Below are positions 49,000 to 62,579 of a DNA stretch of 64,000 bases, one piece after another. Positions within the stretch are counted from its first letter, which is position 1. Every line of letters begins with the position of its first letter. The stretch covers positions 5,831,888 through 5,895,887 of the forward strand of contig NW_006917092.1 in NCBI RefSeq assembly GCF_000516985.1, written 5' to 3'. Below the pieces are notes generated by a model. The model was not told where the DNA came from, did no database searches, and was given only the letters and a program-made list of their open reading frames with translations. Origin of the DNA: Pestalotiopsis fici W106-1. Taxonomy: Eukaryota > Ascomycota > Sordariomycetes > Amphisphaeriales > Sporocadaceae. A program made the translations under genes and the position numbers.

Positions 49000-51900
49000 C
49001 TAGGCCTTGCTAGTGGCAGCCGCATTACTTGTAGTAGTCGAGCCAATGATCCTGCTTGCAAGAGATGTACTCTTGCTCGACTCTTTGGCTAGCTGCTCTG
49101 CCTCTACCAGAGCTGATTTACTGGCTATGACTTCGGTCTCGAAATCGTCATCATTGCCGACGAATGTCCAACTCTCCTCCTCCTCTTCGTCTTCGCTAAC
49201 AGAGTCTGATACTGCTTCCTTGCTCTGTTTGGAAGCTTGATGCTTTCCGGCTTTGGCAACAACAAGGGAGCGTGCATATTCAAGGTCGCGGTATATGGCT
49301 TGTATGGCCGTATCTACGCCATTTTCCTGCAATGATATTAGTATACTTTTTCTCCAAGATGGAAGTTGCAGGGCAACAACATACCTTGCGAATTGCCTCA
49401 CCAAGAACTCTGGCTTTGACAATGATACGATCGCTGTTGCACGCTTCCCACAATGCTCTGGCAAAAGAGGCGACACCCCATTTCTTTAGGCAGATACCAA
49501 CGCCAAGGTCCTCAACTCTTGCACCGTAAAAGAACTGATCTCCAAAAAATGGTCGGATAATGGTGGGTATACCGGCTCTCAAGCTTGCACCCGTCGTGCC
49601 TGATCCGCCATGGTGCGCGGCAGCGTCCATTTGCGTGAATAGCCAGTCGTGCGGAGCCGATTTGATTTGAAATATCTCGGGCGGCAGCTCAGGCTCTGGG
49701 ACGCTGGACTCGCTACCCATACGATCTGACCAGCCTTTGGACAGGACGCAGCGTACATCGGCCTTGAGTACGGCATCAATGACCTCTTGAGTCATCTTGG
49801 CTGGGTCTGACACCACGATTGAGCCAAATCCCACGTACACAAGCTTCTTCCCGTCCTTGCGTGCCTGTTCAATGAACTGCCGAAGGTCGTCCGGAGGGGT
49901 CCAGTCGGTGCCTTCATTCAAGAACCAATACCCAGTGACACGAATCCAATCTGAGAAATCCAAAGGAGGAGCAACTACTGAAGGCGAGAAGTTGTACAAG
50001 AATGGAACCTTGTTCTGTGCCATTTTCTCGAGATTGGTTGGAGGTAGACCGAGCGTCGTCTTTCGCCACCTATTGACTTGGCCGGCCATGGCTTTCCAAA
50101 AGACGGTGTCGAACATGACATAGGTCATGTAGTTGTACGCGCCACCCATCTTGTTGTTGGGAACGATAAATGCGTGCGGGTAGGCGCGAGTTCGCGTCCA
50201 AGGCATGGTGAACGCCCGAAAGTAGGGAATCTGGAGAGCCTCTGCCACATGAATACCTGCCATGGTGGATGGCGATTCAATAAGCACGTCGCTGCCTTTG
50301 ACACCTTCGTAGGCCGACACAAGAAGCTCGTCAAGCCACGATCGGAAAGTTGTGTTTGCTTCTTTCAAGAAAGCAAATGTAAAGGTGCCATTTTGGATGC
50401 AGAGACGCATCAATTCGCCAGGGTCACCAGCAACAGGCGCAAACTCAATACCATGACCTTCAACCCAATCCTTGAACTCGGCATGCGTTGCAATTCGAGG
50501 CTTGTGGCCCTCTGCTAAGAGTCCTTTGCAGAGTGCAATATATGGTTGAACATCACCTCGTGAACCAATGGTTAGACAAGTGATTTTGAGCGACGACGCT
50601 GGCTTGAAGTTGAGGAAGGATGCCTTTGGATCGTCAAACAATATCGTAGGTGACGCGTCTCCCAGGAAAGATGCTTGTTGCGGCAGCTGAACCTCATGCT
50701 CCGTATTTTCCTTCAGGCGGGCCTCATTGAGAGCATTTCTTTCAGCCAAAGCATCGTCGACTTGTTCTTGATCCTCCTTTGCAGCAAATTCGGAGTCTTT
50801 CAGATATCGCATAGCTTCCAGATGTTTTAGCATTGTGATGTTGCAATCATCTCTTACTTCGACTTGGTTGAATTCAAAGAAGAGTTCTTCGTGACCACGG
50901 ATCACGAGAACCAGTCCAGAGTAGCCGAACCTGAAACCTTTCTCCTTGTAACAAGTCTCAATGTCTCTGATTGGAAGTATGAGCTTTGTGCGGGTGCCTG
51001 GAAGTAGGCTGCGGAAGCAAAAGTATCGGTCGCTGACGTAAATTTTGCCATATAGAGGCAGGACGCGGATCATGAAGCCAAAAAAGGTGGCACGAAGCTT
51101 CTCAGTCTCTGGCAAGGCGAAGTGGTTTCGAAATCGTTGCATCGTTTTGCCAAGCTGAACTTCGGTGGCTTCTTGGCCGCCTTCGTCGTCTTCATCGTCC
51201 ATTTCCTCGTCAGTTCGCAACGCGTTTGGATCGTGATAGTGCTTGCGGCCTCCCTTCCACATTCCAGAAACCTTTTCCACATAGCCCATGGATTCAGTTG
51301 CAAGAAGACTGCCCATCTTTCGGCTGGTCTGGTTGAGATAGTCGGCAAAAAAGCCAGCACGTTGTAGTGGGTAAGAACCCATCTTGGCAATGTTTTGCAA
51401 TGTCGGCGTTGTCGCTGCTGGATGAAGCTTTTCGTCGGAGGCTGGCTCTGCGATGTAGCCGGTTGTTGCTGCGTGGCGAGGGCGGTAGGATGGCAGTCCT
51501 TCCTTTGGCTGACTAGCATCATCGTCTATCGGTTTCAATCTTGACCCCGAGGTCGATCGACGGTATATAGTTGGCCTTTGGAAGATTTGACTGTCCCTAA
51601 GAATCTGACTACCTGTCTGATCCTCACTTGATGATGCCACCATGTTGGAGAGACTGGGATCTTCGAGAGACTGTACATAGGAATCGGACGAGCCTGGGTT
51701 CTCTTGAGGCACCTTCGTGATACGGGTCCTTGCGCGACTTTGGGACCGGCTACCACTAAAGCTTCGCCTTGCAGAGCCACCATGTGTCGGACTGCCCATG
51801 TCTAAACTCCTCCTCGCAAAAGGCCTGAAGCCATCGAAGCTGCCTCTGCTCAACTCGCCACTACCTCGAGACATCGACTCTCGATGGCTACTTGGCGATG

Positions 51901-53594
51901 CGGGAGCAAGTGTTGCCTTGACATTTTCACGGACCTTGACTGACCTCAATTCACCACTTGGAGCTTCGGTCCTAGAAGCACTGAGCGAGCTCCGGTCTGA
52001 AGAGGTACCAGTTCTACCCTGCATCCCCGGAACGTCCAATTCGGACTGCTTCTCTTTCTGCTGCTCCGCAGCATCCTCGACCAAGATTTTGAGAACATTC
52101 ACAGCTTCCTTGCCAAAGCCAAAGAACGAGAAAAGATACTCGTCGATAGCAAACGTCTCCTCATTGTCGATAACCCTGATCTTGATGGTATCGGCAAACT
52201 CGAGCATTTGTGTTTCTTCAATATCCACGACATTGCTGATAGGTAAGGAAATTTTGACGCTGTCACCGTCATTATGCGAACGGAAGATTACGCGTTGAAG
52301 GCTCTTGACCCATTCCTTGGCGCTTGGTGCACTATCAGCTCTGAAGTGATATGTGCGGTGCTCGGTCACGACAGAAAAGTGTACGCCGTCTTTCTCCTTA
52401 TCGACAATGTTTGCTGAGATGGCATACCGCAGGTCAATCTGGCCACTGGGAAAGTATAAATTCGAAGAGTCTCGGTAATACCCCAAAACGTCTCCTTTCA
52501 GTCGAAACCAGTATCGGTTATACTTGGGGTTTCTCTTTCCACTTTTGGACAAGTAACCAGATTTTGCGACTTCGTGCTGTGAAGAATTAGACAATACACA
52601 TGGGTGGGTCAAAGGTTGGACTCACTGCTTTCTTGGGGAGATATGCATAAAAGCAGATATGCCTCGCAGTGATGTACATGTAACCTTGGAGCAGCACACT
52701 CTGGAGGAGCCAGCAAGGATATTCTGAAGTAGTCAGTATGGTGCTTGGCCAAGATCCCGATTGCGGCAGCTTACCTTCTAGGACTTTCTCGGGCTGGTCA
52801 AATTCGAAAATCTCTTTCAAGCGCACGGCCAGTTCTGTGTCTTCGTTGTCTCCCGGATCGCTGCCTCGTCGCAGATCACTAGAGAGGCGTTCCAGGTCGA
52901 AGCTGGGTCGAGCGGCCATCTCTGCTCTAGCTTCGAGCATCCTGCTCATAACAGGCGCGGCCCTTGAATCGCGGTCATTTCCTGTGATTTCGATATTTGG
53001 AGACTGAAGACTCGAAGAGCCAGCCTCCGAAAATGTGCCGTGGTGGGCAGCTGCATCCTTTAGACCGGCATTAAGTTCTGTGGAAGGTGAATTAAGCTTC
53101 GAGGACCTGGATCTTGATTTTGAAGACAAGCGTGGTAGCTGTGGGAGAGAATGAAGGAGCTGAGAGGATAGTCGGCGCCGATGTTTCTTGTCCGTCTTTT
53201 CTGCCTTCTCTGGAGAAGTCTTTTTGGGTATCTGTGATGTAGCTACATCTTCCCGCTCTGGTTCTTTTCCCTTGGCCTTTTTGGCCTCGGGCCTTTGGTC
53301 GCCAGCTTCGTCTTCGTCGCTATACTGCTCCTCGAATCGGTCATTGAAATCAACGGTTGACCCGGCGGCCGCAATCAACCCAAATATGGATTGGTTCATG
53401 TTCATGAACATTTGTTGGCCGCCCTGTTGAGGCACTACGTCCTCGTCAACCTCATCTCCAGTCTCTTTTAACCGATCAGGGAGCTCCATAGTTGGCTGGT
53501 GTTCTTCTCGACGCTTCTTGTGCAGTTTCTTGCTCACTCGTCGCCTGGTAGCCTCCTCGTTCGAGGGGCGGATATCAGGGGGTGTAGGGGCCAT
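49000..53594 (-). CDS. atg26: UDP-glucose:sterol 3-beta-glucosyltransferase Atg26, 1478 aa
   Basis: Four exons, 53594-52775, 52723-52626, 52576-49385 and 49326-49000, total 4437 nt and close in frame. It glucosylates ergosterol at membranes; in several fungi it is needed for pexophagy. Order: disordered N-terminus, GRAM domain about residues 235-306 (CWLLQSVLLQGYMYITARHI), PH domain 310-405 (GYLSKSGKRNPKYNRYWF), long Ser-rich linker, second GRAM about 790-880 (GKIYVSDRYFCFRSLLPGT), then the transferase from about 980 (CLTIGSRGDVQPYIALCKGL). The UDP-sugar signature HHGGSGTTGASLRAGIPTII lies near residue 1320. The last exon adds an acidic tail (SEDEEEEESWTFVGNDDDF). The length fits Atg26 of filamentous ascomycetes. 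Confidence 0.95.
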
Positions 53595-55992
53595 ATTTTC
53601 GTCGAGCGGCGGCCGTCTGCCTAATCGACAGAGGTCCCGGGCTTGCTACGTCGTTGATGCTATCTGCCTGGCGCGTATGCTTTTGGCAATGTGATATTAC
53701 AGGTGTAGACGGTACAGTGTGTCATGCAGTGGATCCAAGGGAGCTTGGCTCCTGTCTGAGGGCTCGTGGTGTGCCTTGTAGTAGCAAGGCAAAGTCTCGA
53801 GGTATTCGGGGGGATTTGGAGCTATCGGGGGATGCAGTTGACTTGGTCAAGCTTCGAGATGCATATCGAGGACAAGAATCAAGTAGACAGAGGACCTAGG
53901 CAGTAGTCGGATAGGCAGCGCATCAGTTGCATCAGATCAGAGCGATAAGTCGAGGGGTGGGCTATGTATGTCGCAAGGACGGATAGCCAGATTCGGAGTC
54001 AGGCTGACTATATCAGGCAATGAGCTTGTCGGTCGGGCGATTGACACATGCGCCGCACGTTTAGTAGAGTGACAATAGTAGAGCTTTGGTGTATGTACGT
54101 GGTGTATAATTGAGGGGGGACGCTGCTGGATCCGAACCTGGCCGACACAGCGACAGTATTCAGGTGATGCACATGTACCCAGCCAGAGAAAAGAAGAAAA
54201 GCGACGACATCCGAGAAGGCAAGGTCTGTTCCTGGTTGCTCATCGGATTTGACTGCGCCTAGGGTCAACTCACTTCGCCGTACCTACCTACTTGCGATGG
54301 ATGGCAGCGTTATCGATAAGTCTCACACCCGGATGACTGACCTTATCGGGTTGTCGAACGGGCGAATGACGCGACGCTTGTCTGGTGAACGTGGACCGCT
54401 TGGAGGGCGGGTAAAGCGGGCGATGACCACTGAGTTCCACCAAAATGGGGCTTTTGGGGGTGAGGCGCTAAATATCCCTGTGATTGCTGGGGAACGCAAC
54501 GAACCAGACGCAGTCAGAGTGCACTGTGCCTTACTATTCAATGCCTACCTGACCCTACCGTTAGGTACGCTCTGCATTTTGGATCGTGATTTTGTCACAT
54601 GCAACCTCGACATATGACTATAATTTTCGGCTTCCTCAGCAGTCCGTGACTGGGTCTAAGCACATTCTGATACGAAAGCGATTATCATGTATTTTGTGTC
54701 TCGAGATAAAACTGCAATACTATATTATCTTCGACTTTTCAAGGCTACGTCATATCGGAACAAACCAACATTGACTGAGACGGGTATGGTATGTGAGCTT
54801 GTTGTGTCTGAATAGGCCCCGCTATCAGAGTACCTCTGTGCCTTGACCACTAGTTATACTCCTCGTCTTCTTGGTGGTTCTTATGAATTTATCTTCCGTA
54901 GACGTACGTCGGCAAGCTGTGATACTGGTTCGTTGCATCTGGTTCTCTCTGCGGGACCGTTCCTTTTTTTTTTTTTTTTTTTTTTTCCTTGGTCCCTCCA
55001 CCTCCCAATGGCTGCAGGAATTAGGCAGTAGTCTATCACCAGCAAATGTGCTGTCAACCATGAATTTGGTGTATATGAACATGGCTCTACTTTCGGCACG
55101 ATCCAAAGTATGCAAAGTGCACAGCTCGCAAACTCTCAAGCCAGAGTTCAGGCCATCTGACAGCTGGGATGCGAAGATGCGTACCTCAACGTAACATAAG
55201 AAAATACCTGACGCCACATAATAAGTCATAAATCTTCACTTGGTAAACGTCCAAGACAGAAAACCAAGACGCTTCCAACTGCGCTCAAGGTGTGATCATC
55301 TAAAAGACAGCTTATTGCGGCATGAGAGGAAGCGGGAGGAGGCACGAATTTGTTCCACATTAGTTGTATTTGCCGAACGGCAACCGGTGCAGGATATATG
55401 AGAATTGAGCTAATGGCTTCCGAGCACTGACTCCATATTTCATGTAGCGGCTGGTATCACCACAAGGAGATTCATACACGGGACCACATGTACACCTTGG
55501 CCGTCGAATTTTTGTACGCTTGAAAGAGGTTTGGGAGAAGGCTTAGATGTATATTGAAATGAGTTGGCTTGACGATGACGACAGTGTCAGTCCAAGCAAG
55601 ATATCTCGATCCCCTATGACAATCGATGCCTTCTGCACTCTGTAGCATTTAGCCACGGGACAATTGCTCAGCCCAGAGGTACTCTCACCGGCCTCATAGC
55701 AACCTGGTAGCACTAGGCTATAACTCAGTCCAGACATTGCCAAAGCATTGCCACGCGCACTTGATAGAGGCACATGAACCACAATGAGTGGGTGAAAAGC
55801 AGTTTTATTCATCGGAACTCCCTTTCATATAACCGTTCATGCCATGCAATGCTCGAGAAAGAAGCCTTGAGCCTAAGAACCTTGCGCTACCTGCCGCGTG
55901 GTGTTGGCAGGAGACTTGAGTACAACCTGCCCCAAGTTCGTTGTCAAGGTATTCCGGTTTTTCCCATGTCCATCCCTCACAAAACGATAAAC
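53595..55992. other. long gene-poor stretch
   Basis: 2.4 kb between the Atg26 promoter and the 3' end of the uL15 gene. A 23-base T-run lies at 54964-54986. Several 60-130 codon frames have no recognisable motif. No tRNA-like structure was noticed. Confidence 0.5.
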
Positions 55993-56877
55993 TTATGCGA
56001 CGAGCTCAACGACACCACCAGCCTCGGTGATCTTCTTCTCGGCGAGCTTGCTGACCCAGCGGGCACGAACGACCAGGGGAACTTCGGGGAGACGGCCCTT
56101 TCCGAGGACCTTGGAGTAACCGAGGGGAAGGAGGTCGATGACGGGGACGGTCTCCTTCTTCTCGCCAGAGAGGTAGGCCTCACGGGTCTCGGCGGGGACA
56201 AGCGACCACAGCTGGGGAATGCTGTTAGCCAAATGGGTTCTCTTGTTGGCTAATTCAACCAGTTTACGTACCTTGTCCAGGTTGACGATGGGCTTCCAGA
56301 AGTGGTTCTGTTGCTTGTGGAAGTATCGCATACCAACCTTACCGAAGTAACCAGGGTGGTACTTGTCGATGTTGGTACGGTGGTGGTGCTGACCACCGGC
56401 CATACCACGACCACCGGGATGCTTGCGGTGCTTGCCGATACGACCCTTACCGGCCGAGACGTGGCCACGGCTAGGAAGAAATGTTAGCCATATGTGCGGC
56501 GATAGAGGTTGCTCCTTGTGCAAAACTTTTGTCGCTGGGTCCCAATCGATCGAGCGCTCGTCTGCTGTTCTTGGCGATAACTTTGTGGTCCATTGGTTTA
56601 GGCAGAGAATTTCTCCTTCGGCAAGTCCTTCAATCTCGTACAACACCGAGGTTGCAATGTTGTCGTGAATGTGCCTCCTCTTGCATCATGTCGACTTTTG
56701 CACCACTCTTGCCGTTCCCAGCTCACAGTCCCGTTGAAAAATTTCTTCAGCTTCGTAGTCGACACGGCGCGGCGCAAGCGATAATCGAGGGAGCCCGTTG
56801 ACAAAGTTTTGGAAGTCGCATAGAGCACTCGGATTGAACACTTACTGCTTTCTGGTCTTCGACAGTCTGGTAGGCAT
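55993..56877 (-). CDS. rpl28: 60S ribosomal protein uL15 (L28/L27a), 149 aa
   Basis: Three exons, 56877-56846, 56470-56272 and 56211-55993, total 450 nt and close in frame. It starts [20 protein letters not shown] and continues with [20 protein letters not shown], the Gly/His-rich RNA-binding extension of uL15. [19 protein letters not shown] follows and the protein ends GGVVELVA. It is part of the large cytosolic ribosomal subunit near the peptidyl-transferase region. The length of 149 equals yeast Rpl28. Intron 1, after only ten codons, is 375 nt, a common arrangement for fungal ribosomal-protein genes. It is divergent from the CHL1 helicase. Confidence 0.97.
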
Positions 56878-57775
56878 CTTGACGGTTGATGGTAGCCTGG
56901 ATGGTTAGTATGGTGTTTTCGCTACTCCGTCTGGCGAAGGGCTTCTTTTGCTGAGAGTGAAAAGTTCCAGAGTGTGATGGAGCTAAGCCCGATCTCCACC
57001 GCTGCTTGAGAAGGGTTTTGCAGCCCTAGCAAAATTGTGCCGTGGCTGGAGGGCAATTGAGCTTGGACCAACCAGAGCATCAGCCACATGCAAGAGGTCT
57101 CCACTGCGCCCGCCTATCAAACGCCTTTAACAGTTCGAATTCACTTGCCATGTTTGGATCACGCAAAACTGAAGTGAGGTAATCCAGGAGCACGCTGTTG
57201 ACTTCTTGCATGGGCACAAAGAAATACATGCAACATGTTTGATTCATTAATCATTACCTCGCAAAGATGCAGTTTTGAATTACTTAAATAATGATTGCAT
57301 AAGCATTGAGATCCCTTAACAAGGCGGAACATCTCTCCTCAGTATTTTCGATTCTTGTGACCAGGCGACAAGGTTCTCTCTGTCCCAACCCACCGTCGAT
57401 GTTTCTTATATTCTCTACTCCATCGGCATGCAAAACATTGAGCTTGGCTGTCACGTGGAAAGAAATGGACATAAACTCCTTGCATCCTCCAGTACCAAAG
57501 GCTCAAATCGCGAAGCTGTTGGGCAGTAAACACTGATTGGTTCCCGCGCATGTCAACACTTTTGCAACTTTTTGAGTCGACAAATCTGATTGCGGATCCT
57601 TTTGTTTCGACTGTTCTAGCCCGCAGGCACATTTCACGATCATCCAGTAAGAGCAAGGTTATACTGCGGCAACCCACTTGAACCACACCTCAGTGCCGCT
57701 GCATGTCATCCACTTTCTTCAAAACACCTCTATTGGCCATGCACTACTAGTGTCTTTGAGTAAGCAATAGCCAAG
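56878..57775. other. divergent promoter region, uL15 and CHL1
   Basis: 0.9 kb, with CT-rich sequence on the minus strand just above the uL15 start, usual for strongly expressed ribosomal-protein genes. No gene seen. Confidence 0.45.
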
Positions 57776-60562
57776 ATGTCGGCGTCACGAGTTGAGGACA
57801 TTACTGTTGGCGTTCAGGACATTGACTTCCACCATCCATATACTCCGTATGATGTACAAGAGCAATTCATGAAGGCTGTCTATCGTGTTCTTGAGCAAGG
57901 AGACGGTCAAATTGGTATTCTGGAGAGTCCAACAGGCACAGTAGGTTTGACATGTCCAGACGGGCTTGGTTTGTGCACATTATTGACAACTAGTCTAGGG
58001 CAAATCACTTTCTCTTATATGCGCCGCTTTGACATGGCTGCGCAATCACAAAAAGGACACATTCGAGGCCTCTGTGAAAGACGCAGCGGACGCGTTTCAA
58101 GATGAGCCCGATTGGATTATTGAGCAGATGCTCAAGAGGAAACGGGAAGAGGTGGTTCGGCGTTGGGAAGAGCGCGAGGCGAAACTGCAGCGCATCCGTG
58201 CCAAAGAAAAGCTGATGGAGGGGCGAGGCAGCAAGAGGAGACGAGTCGATGATCCAGGTCCCAAGTCTGATCCATCGGGCGCCTCGGAAGAAGACGAATG
58301 GCTGCTTGACGAGAGGAATGAACAAGAGGCGCAACAGCCGAGCGAAACCTCAAGTTTTAGCAAAGAAACGCGTAATCTTATGGAAAAGCTCGGGATGGGA
58401 TCGCTCAAAAAGGAGGACGACGACGATCAAATCGACGAACCCATCAAGGTTTGTGTCATTGTCCCAGAAAATGCAGATATAAGCTGACAACCGCAGATTT
58501 ACTATACTTCGCGAACACATTCGCAACTTACCCAATTCATATCGGAACTGCGCAGACCAAAATTTCCGTCCTCGGTTCCAGCAGACCTACTGCTTGGTGG
58601 TAGCAAGTCAGATGCTGAAGTTGTCAAGCTCCTTCCGCTATCCTCGAGGCAGCGTTTATGTATCAACCCATCTGTATCGAAACTTGGAACACTAGCCGCA
58701 ATCAACGACAAATGTAGCGAGCTTCAACAATCAAAATCCGGCTCTAAATGTCAATATGTCCCGGGAGCAGATAATCTTGGCCAAACGCATCAATTCCGAG
58801 ATAATGCATTGGCGACATTGCCTGATATTGAGGATTTGTACGGTTTGGGCAAGGAACTGTCAATATGCCCCTATTATGCATCCAGAACAGCTGTTCCAGG
58901 TGCTGAGATAATCACTCTGCCATACCCACTACTCTTGCAAAAGACTGCCAGAGATGCACTCGGCATCAATCTGGAAGGTAATGTGGTTATTGTTGACGAA
59001 GCCCACAACATCATGGACGCAGTCGCCAATGTCTATGCTTCCGAGATTAGTCTCGGCGAGCTCAAGCGGGGACGACAGATGCTTGGCGTCTACGTAAAGA
59101 GATTTGGCAAAAAGCTCAAAGGCGAGAATAGAGTCATGGTTGCTCAGGTGGCTAGGGTCATTGACGGTCTCAGCGAATGGCTCGATGGGGCATTGCGATT
59201 CAAGGTTAGTACATACCATCAACACGCACATAACCATTGCTGACCACGACCCAGAACGACCAAGGTATCGTTGATTCGAATGCTCTGCTGCAGACAAAGG
59301 GCATAGACCAAATCAATTTGTACCAACTCATCCTGTATATCCAAGAGTCCAAGCTTGCCTACAAGATTGAGGGATACGCTACTCACATCGAGGAACAAGG
59401 CGATCAGAGCACACGAGCTGGATCTTCGACGCCCGTCTTGCACAGTCTTCTCTCTTTTCTAGTATCCTTGACAAATCTAGGCTCCGAAGGACGCATCTTT
59501 TACCACAAATCACCAAAGTCCAACGCACTGCAGCCAGATATCAAGCTTTCGTATCTTTTATTGTCACCCACATATGCTTTTTCTTCGATTGCGTCTAGCG
59601 CTCGCGCTGTCATCCTGGCAGGAGGAACCATGTCGCCCTTTGATGACTATACGGCACATTTGTTTCCAGACTTGCCGTCGTCCAAGATCACCACGCTCAG
59701 TTGTGGTCACGTTATCCCCAGCTCAAACTTGTGCGTTTGGACACTCGGCGGCACCCAGCCGGGCGTGGAGTTCGAATTCAGCTTCCAGAAACGCAGCGAC
59801 AAGACCGTGATCCACGAACTTGGCATGTCCATTCTCAACATGTGCACCGTCGTTCCAGATGGCATGGTTGTATTTTTCCCCAGCTATGGATATCTGGATG
59901 AGGTGGTTTCAGCCTGGAGCGACTTGCCCCCAGGAACTGGATCTACCAAGCAGCAATCGATATGGGCAAGACTTCAAGCCAAAAAGGCACTGTTTAGAGA
60001 AAGCAAGGGTGGCTCCAGCGATGAGGTCCTCGCACAGCACAGTGAAGCCATCCTAGGCGACCCGTCCAAGCCTGGGGCCAAAGGCAACGGCAAAGGGGCT
60101 CTCCTCCTGAGCGTCGTCGGCGGAAAGATGAGCGAGGGCATCAACTTTTCTGACCGCCTCGGCCGCTGCGTTGTCATTGTCGGACTTCCCTACCCCAACA
60201 TCAACTCGCCAGACTGGAAAGCGAGGATCGAGTACATTGAGACCACAACCACCAACCGGTTGGTCTCGGGCAGTTCGCCGATATCCAAGACTGAAGCGAC
60301 ACTCGTGGCGAAACAGGCGGCGAGAGATTTTTACGAAAACGCGTGCATGCGCGCAGTGAACCAAAGTATTGGCAGAGCCATTCGACACAGGGGAGATTAC
60401 GCAGCCATTGTTCTTGTCGATCGCCGCTTCAGCACCGATAGGATCAAAAAGAAGCTTCCAGGATGGATTCAAGGTGGCCTGGTAGAGGGAAGTGAAAAGG
60501 GTGGACTCGGGCAAATGATGGGTAAGCTATCTGGCTTCTTTAGAGGTAAACGGAACCAGTAA
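57776..60562 (+). CDS. chl1: ATP-dependent DNA helicase Chl1 (DDX11/FANCJ-like), 876 aa
   Basis: Four exons, 57776-57940, 57999-58448, 58497-59204 and 59255-60562, total 2631 nt and close in frame. It is a superfamily 2 iron-sulfur helicase for sister-chromatid cohesion and replication-fork processing in the nucleus. The Q-motif region is [16 protein letters not shown]. Walker A (ESPTGTGKSLSL) is split by intron 1. Motif Ia is [11 protein letters not shown]. The four Fe-S cysteines lie in RLCINPS, NDKCSEL, SKCQYVP and LSICPYY. Walker B is VIVDEAHN near residue 372. Motifs V and VI are [12 protein letters not shown] and [14 protein letters not shown]. All core motifs are intact. Charged sequence between Walker A and Ia is usual for Chl1. 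Confidence 0.95.
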
Positions 60563-61015
60563 GGTTAGGAATCGGCACAGTATGTTCAACCAGTGCACCG
60601 ACAGGACTGTAATATTTTATAGTATGTAGAGATTCCCTGACAGGATCAGTCATCGTTTTGATACTGGACGAGTGGGTGGCCTAGAGCCTGCCGAGCCGTC
60701 TAAAACCCATTGCGGGGCTGCCAGGCTACAGCAAGGTTGATCCCCGCCACAGGGATAACGGCGCTATGAAAAGTTCCCTATTACTGAATCTGGCAACCCC
60801 AAACATGTTGTGCGTCAAACGCTGTATAAAAAAGCAATGTTGGAGTTCACGTCCCCTCATCTTTTTGAATACGTATACCCGTTCTTTTGTGGATTTTGAC
60901 CTTATTTCTGAAAAGTCATAAACTATCAGCTCTGACAATAGAAACAGTCGTCCTTTCTCTTGTCGTGTGTTCAATATCGTCTAAAGTCCAGCCGCGCAAT
61001 TAGTCGGGGCACAAG
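60563..61015. other. intergenic, CHL1 to PP2C
   Basis: 453 bp tandem spacing. It should contain the PP2C promoter. No clear element seen. Confidence 0.4.
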
Positions 61016-62579
61016 ATGCAGAGAACACACATGAGTAGGATTACGCCACGATTTCAAGGCACGATAGGCATCAAATCACCATATAGTGGAGTATCGCCAG
61101 TTTCCCGACACAGTCTTCGGGTCCTTGTGTCTGCAAGAGCGGGGACCAAGACGGCTTTGAGGCCTTACAGCAGTTCTGCTAGTGGTAGCTCGCCCATCAA
61201 GCCGAAAGCCTCGTGGGCTTATTCGTTTCTTTTTATTGCCCTTGGCGCCTTGCTGAGCGACCAGTACAAATCTTACCGATCTTCATCAATAACGACGGGA
61301 GTCAAGGAAGAAGACCCCTCTCCAAAAGCGCCCAAAGATCCAATCACTACACAGCTTAATACGGAAAGCAGCGTCTACACCGACGATGCTAACTCAGTGG
61401 CATCCTACCACGTCACGAGATTAGAAGCTAGTAGTCCTTGCGAAGATCGCTATGTACACGGAGAACTGAGCGCTTCAGAGGGTAGCGTCTTGCAAGGCCC
61501 ATGGTATGCCTGGGCCGTATTCGACGGCCACGCGGGTTCGCAGACGGCGGCCTTGTTGACGAAGCGGTTGCTTCCCGCTGTCCAGGACGCACTCAGTTCC
61601 CTGGACTTGGACAGCGCCGACGACAGGGCCGTGAGCGAAACTGTCAGCAAGGCTTTCGTCGCCCTGGACGACGATATTGTCAAGGGCGCCGTCGAGGCCG
61701 TCCGCGCGGGTGTTCCATATCATGAGCAGATAGCAAAAATCATGCCGGCCTACACTGGGTCCTGTGCCCTCTTGAGCCTCGTGGATCCCAGGGCCTGGAC
61801 GCTGAGGGTGGCTTGCGTGGGAGATTCCAGGGCTGTCCTCGGCCAGCAGGACGCAGACGGCAAGTGGAACGAACGCAACGTCTCTGTCCGTGGACCAGAC
61901 CGGAAGCAACGACGACGAGATTGCACGGATCAATGCCGAACACCCGGGCGAGAGCGGCATTGTCAAAGGTGGGCGCGTCCTGGGCCTCATGGTCTCGCGC
62001 GGCTTTGGCGACGGAAGATGGAAATGGGATCTGGATTTTCAGAGCGAAATTAAAACCAAATTTGAATTGGGATTCAACCCGCTCTCACCAGCCAAGTACG
62101 AGGTCAAGACTCCGCCTTACCTGTCAGCTGAGCCGGTCGTGACCACGACCCAGCTGGACCGCAAGAGACCATCATTTCTGATCATGGCGAGTGATGGGTT
62201 CTGGGATCGAGTCTCGACGGAGCAGGCTGTAGATCTCATTGGCGGGTGGCTCAACTCGCGCGAAATGGCACAGCAAGTGCCTCTCGGCCGAGATACTAAA
62301 TCGAGTTCCCGGGCCGTTGTGGAGGATTCCAGAGGGCCGTTCAGCTTGGACAAGTATGGTTGGGATAAGCCTGGTTTTCGATTCAGTAGAGACCGAGAGA
62401 GTTTCCAGGACGCCAACAATGCAGCCGTTCATCTGTTAAGAAACGCGCTGGGCGGTAACTATGTAGAAATGGTCGAGGCAAATCTGGTGGCCGAGCCGCC
62501 TTTTGCTCGGAACTCGAGGGATGATATCACTGTCCAGGTCATATTCTTTGATCCGTCAAAGCTACAGCTACCGACCTGA
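61016..62579 (+). CDS. mitochondrial PP2C phosphatase (Ptc5/PDP-like), broken by one frame change
   Basis: Frame 1 from ATG 61016 gives a basic presequence with Ser-rich RPYSSSASG, a membrane-like segment (WAYSFLFIALGALL), EDRYVHGE, WAVFDGHAGSQTAALLTKRL and VACVGDSRAVLG. It loses homology after WNERN at about 61880. Homology resumes one base later, in the frame ending at 62579: VDQTGSNDDEIARIN, VSRGFGDGRWKWD, PYLSAEPVVTTTQL, IMASDGFWDRVS and NSRDDITVQVIFF. The insert before the second Asp block matches pyruvate-dehydrogenase phosphatases (PDP, yeast Ptc5). No intron of normal size bridges the shift near 61880-61890. Both halves are well conserved, so a one-base sequencing error or a very recent mutation is more likely than an old pseudogene. 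Confidence 0.82.
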
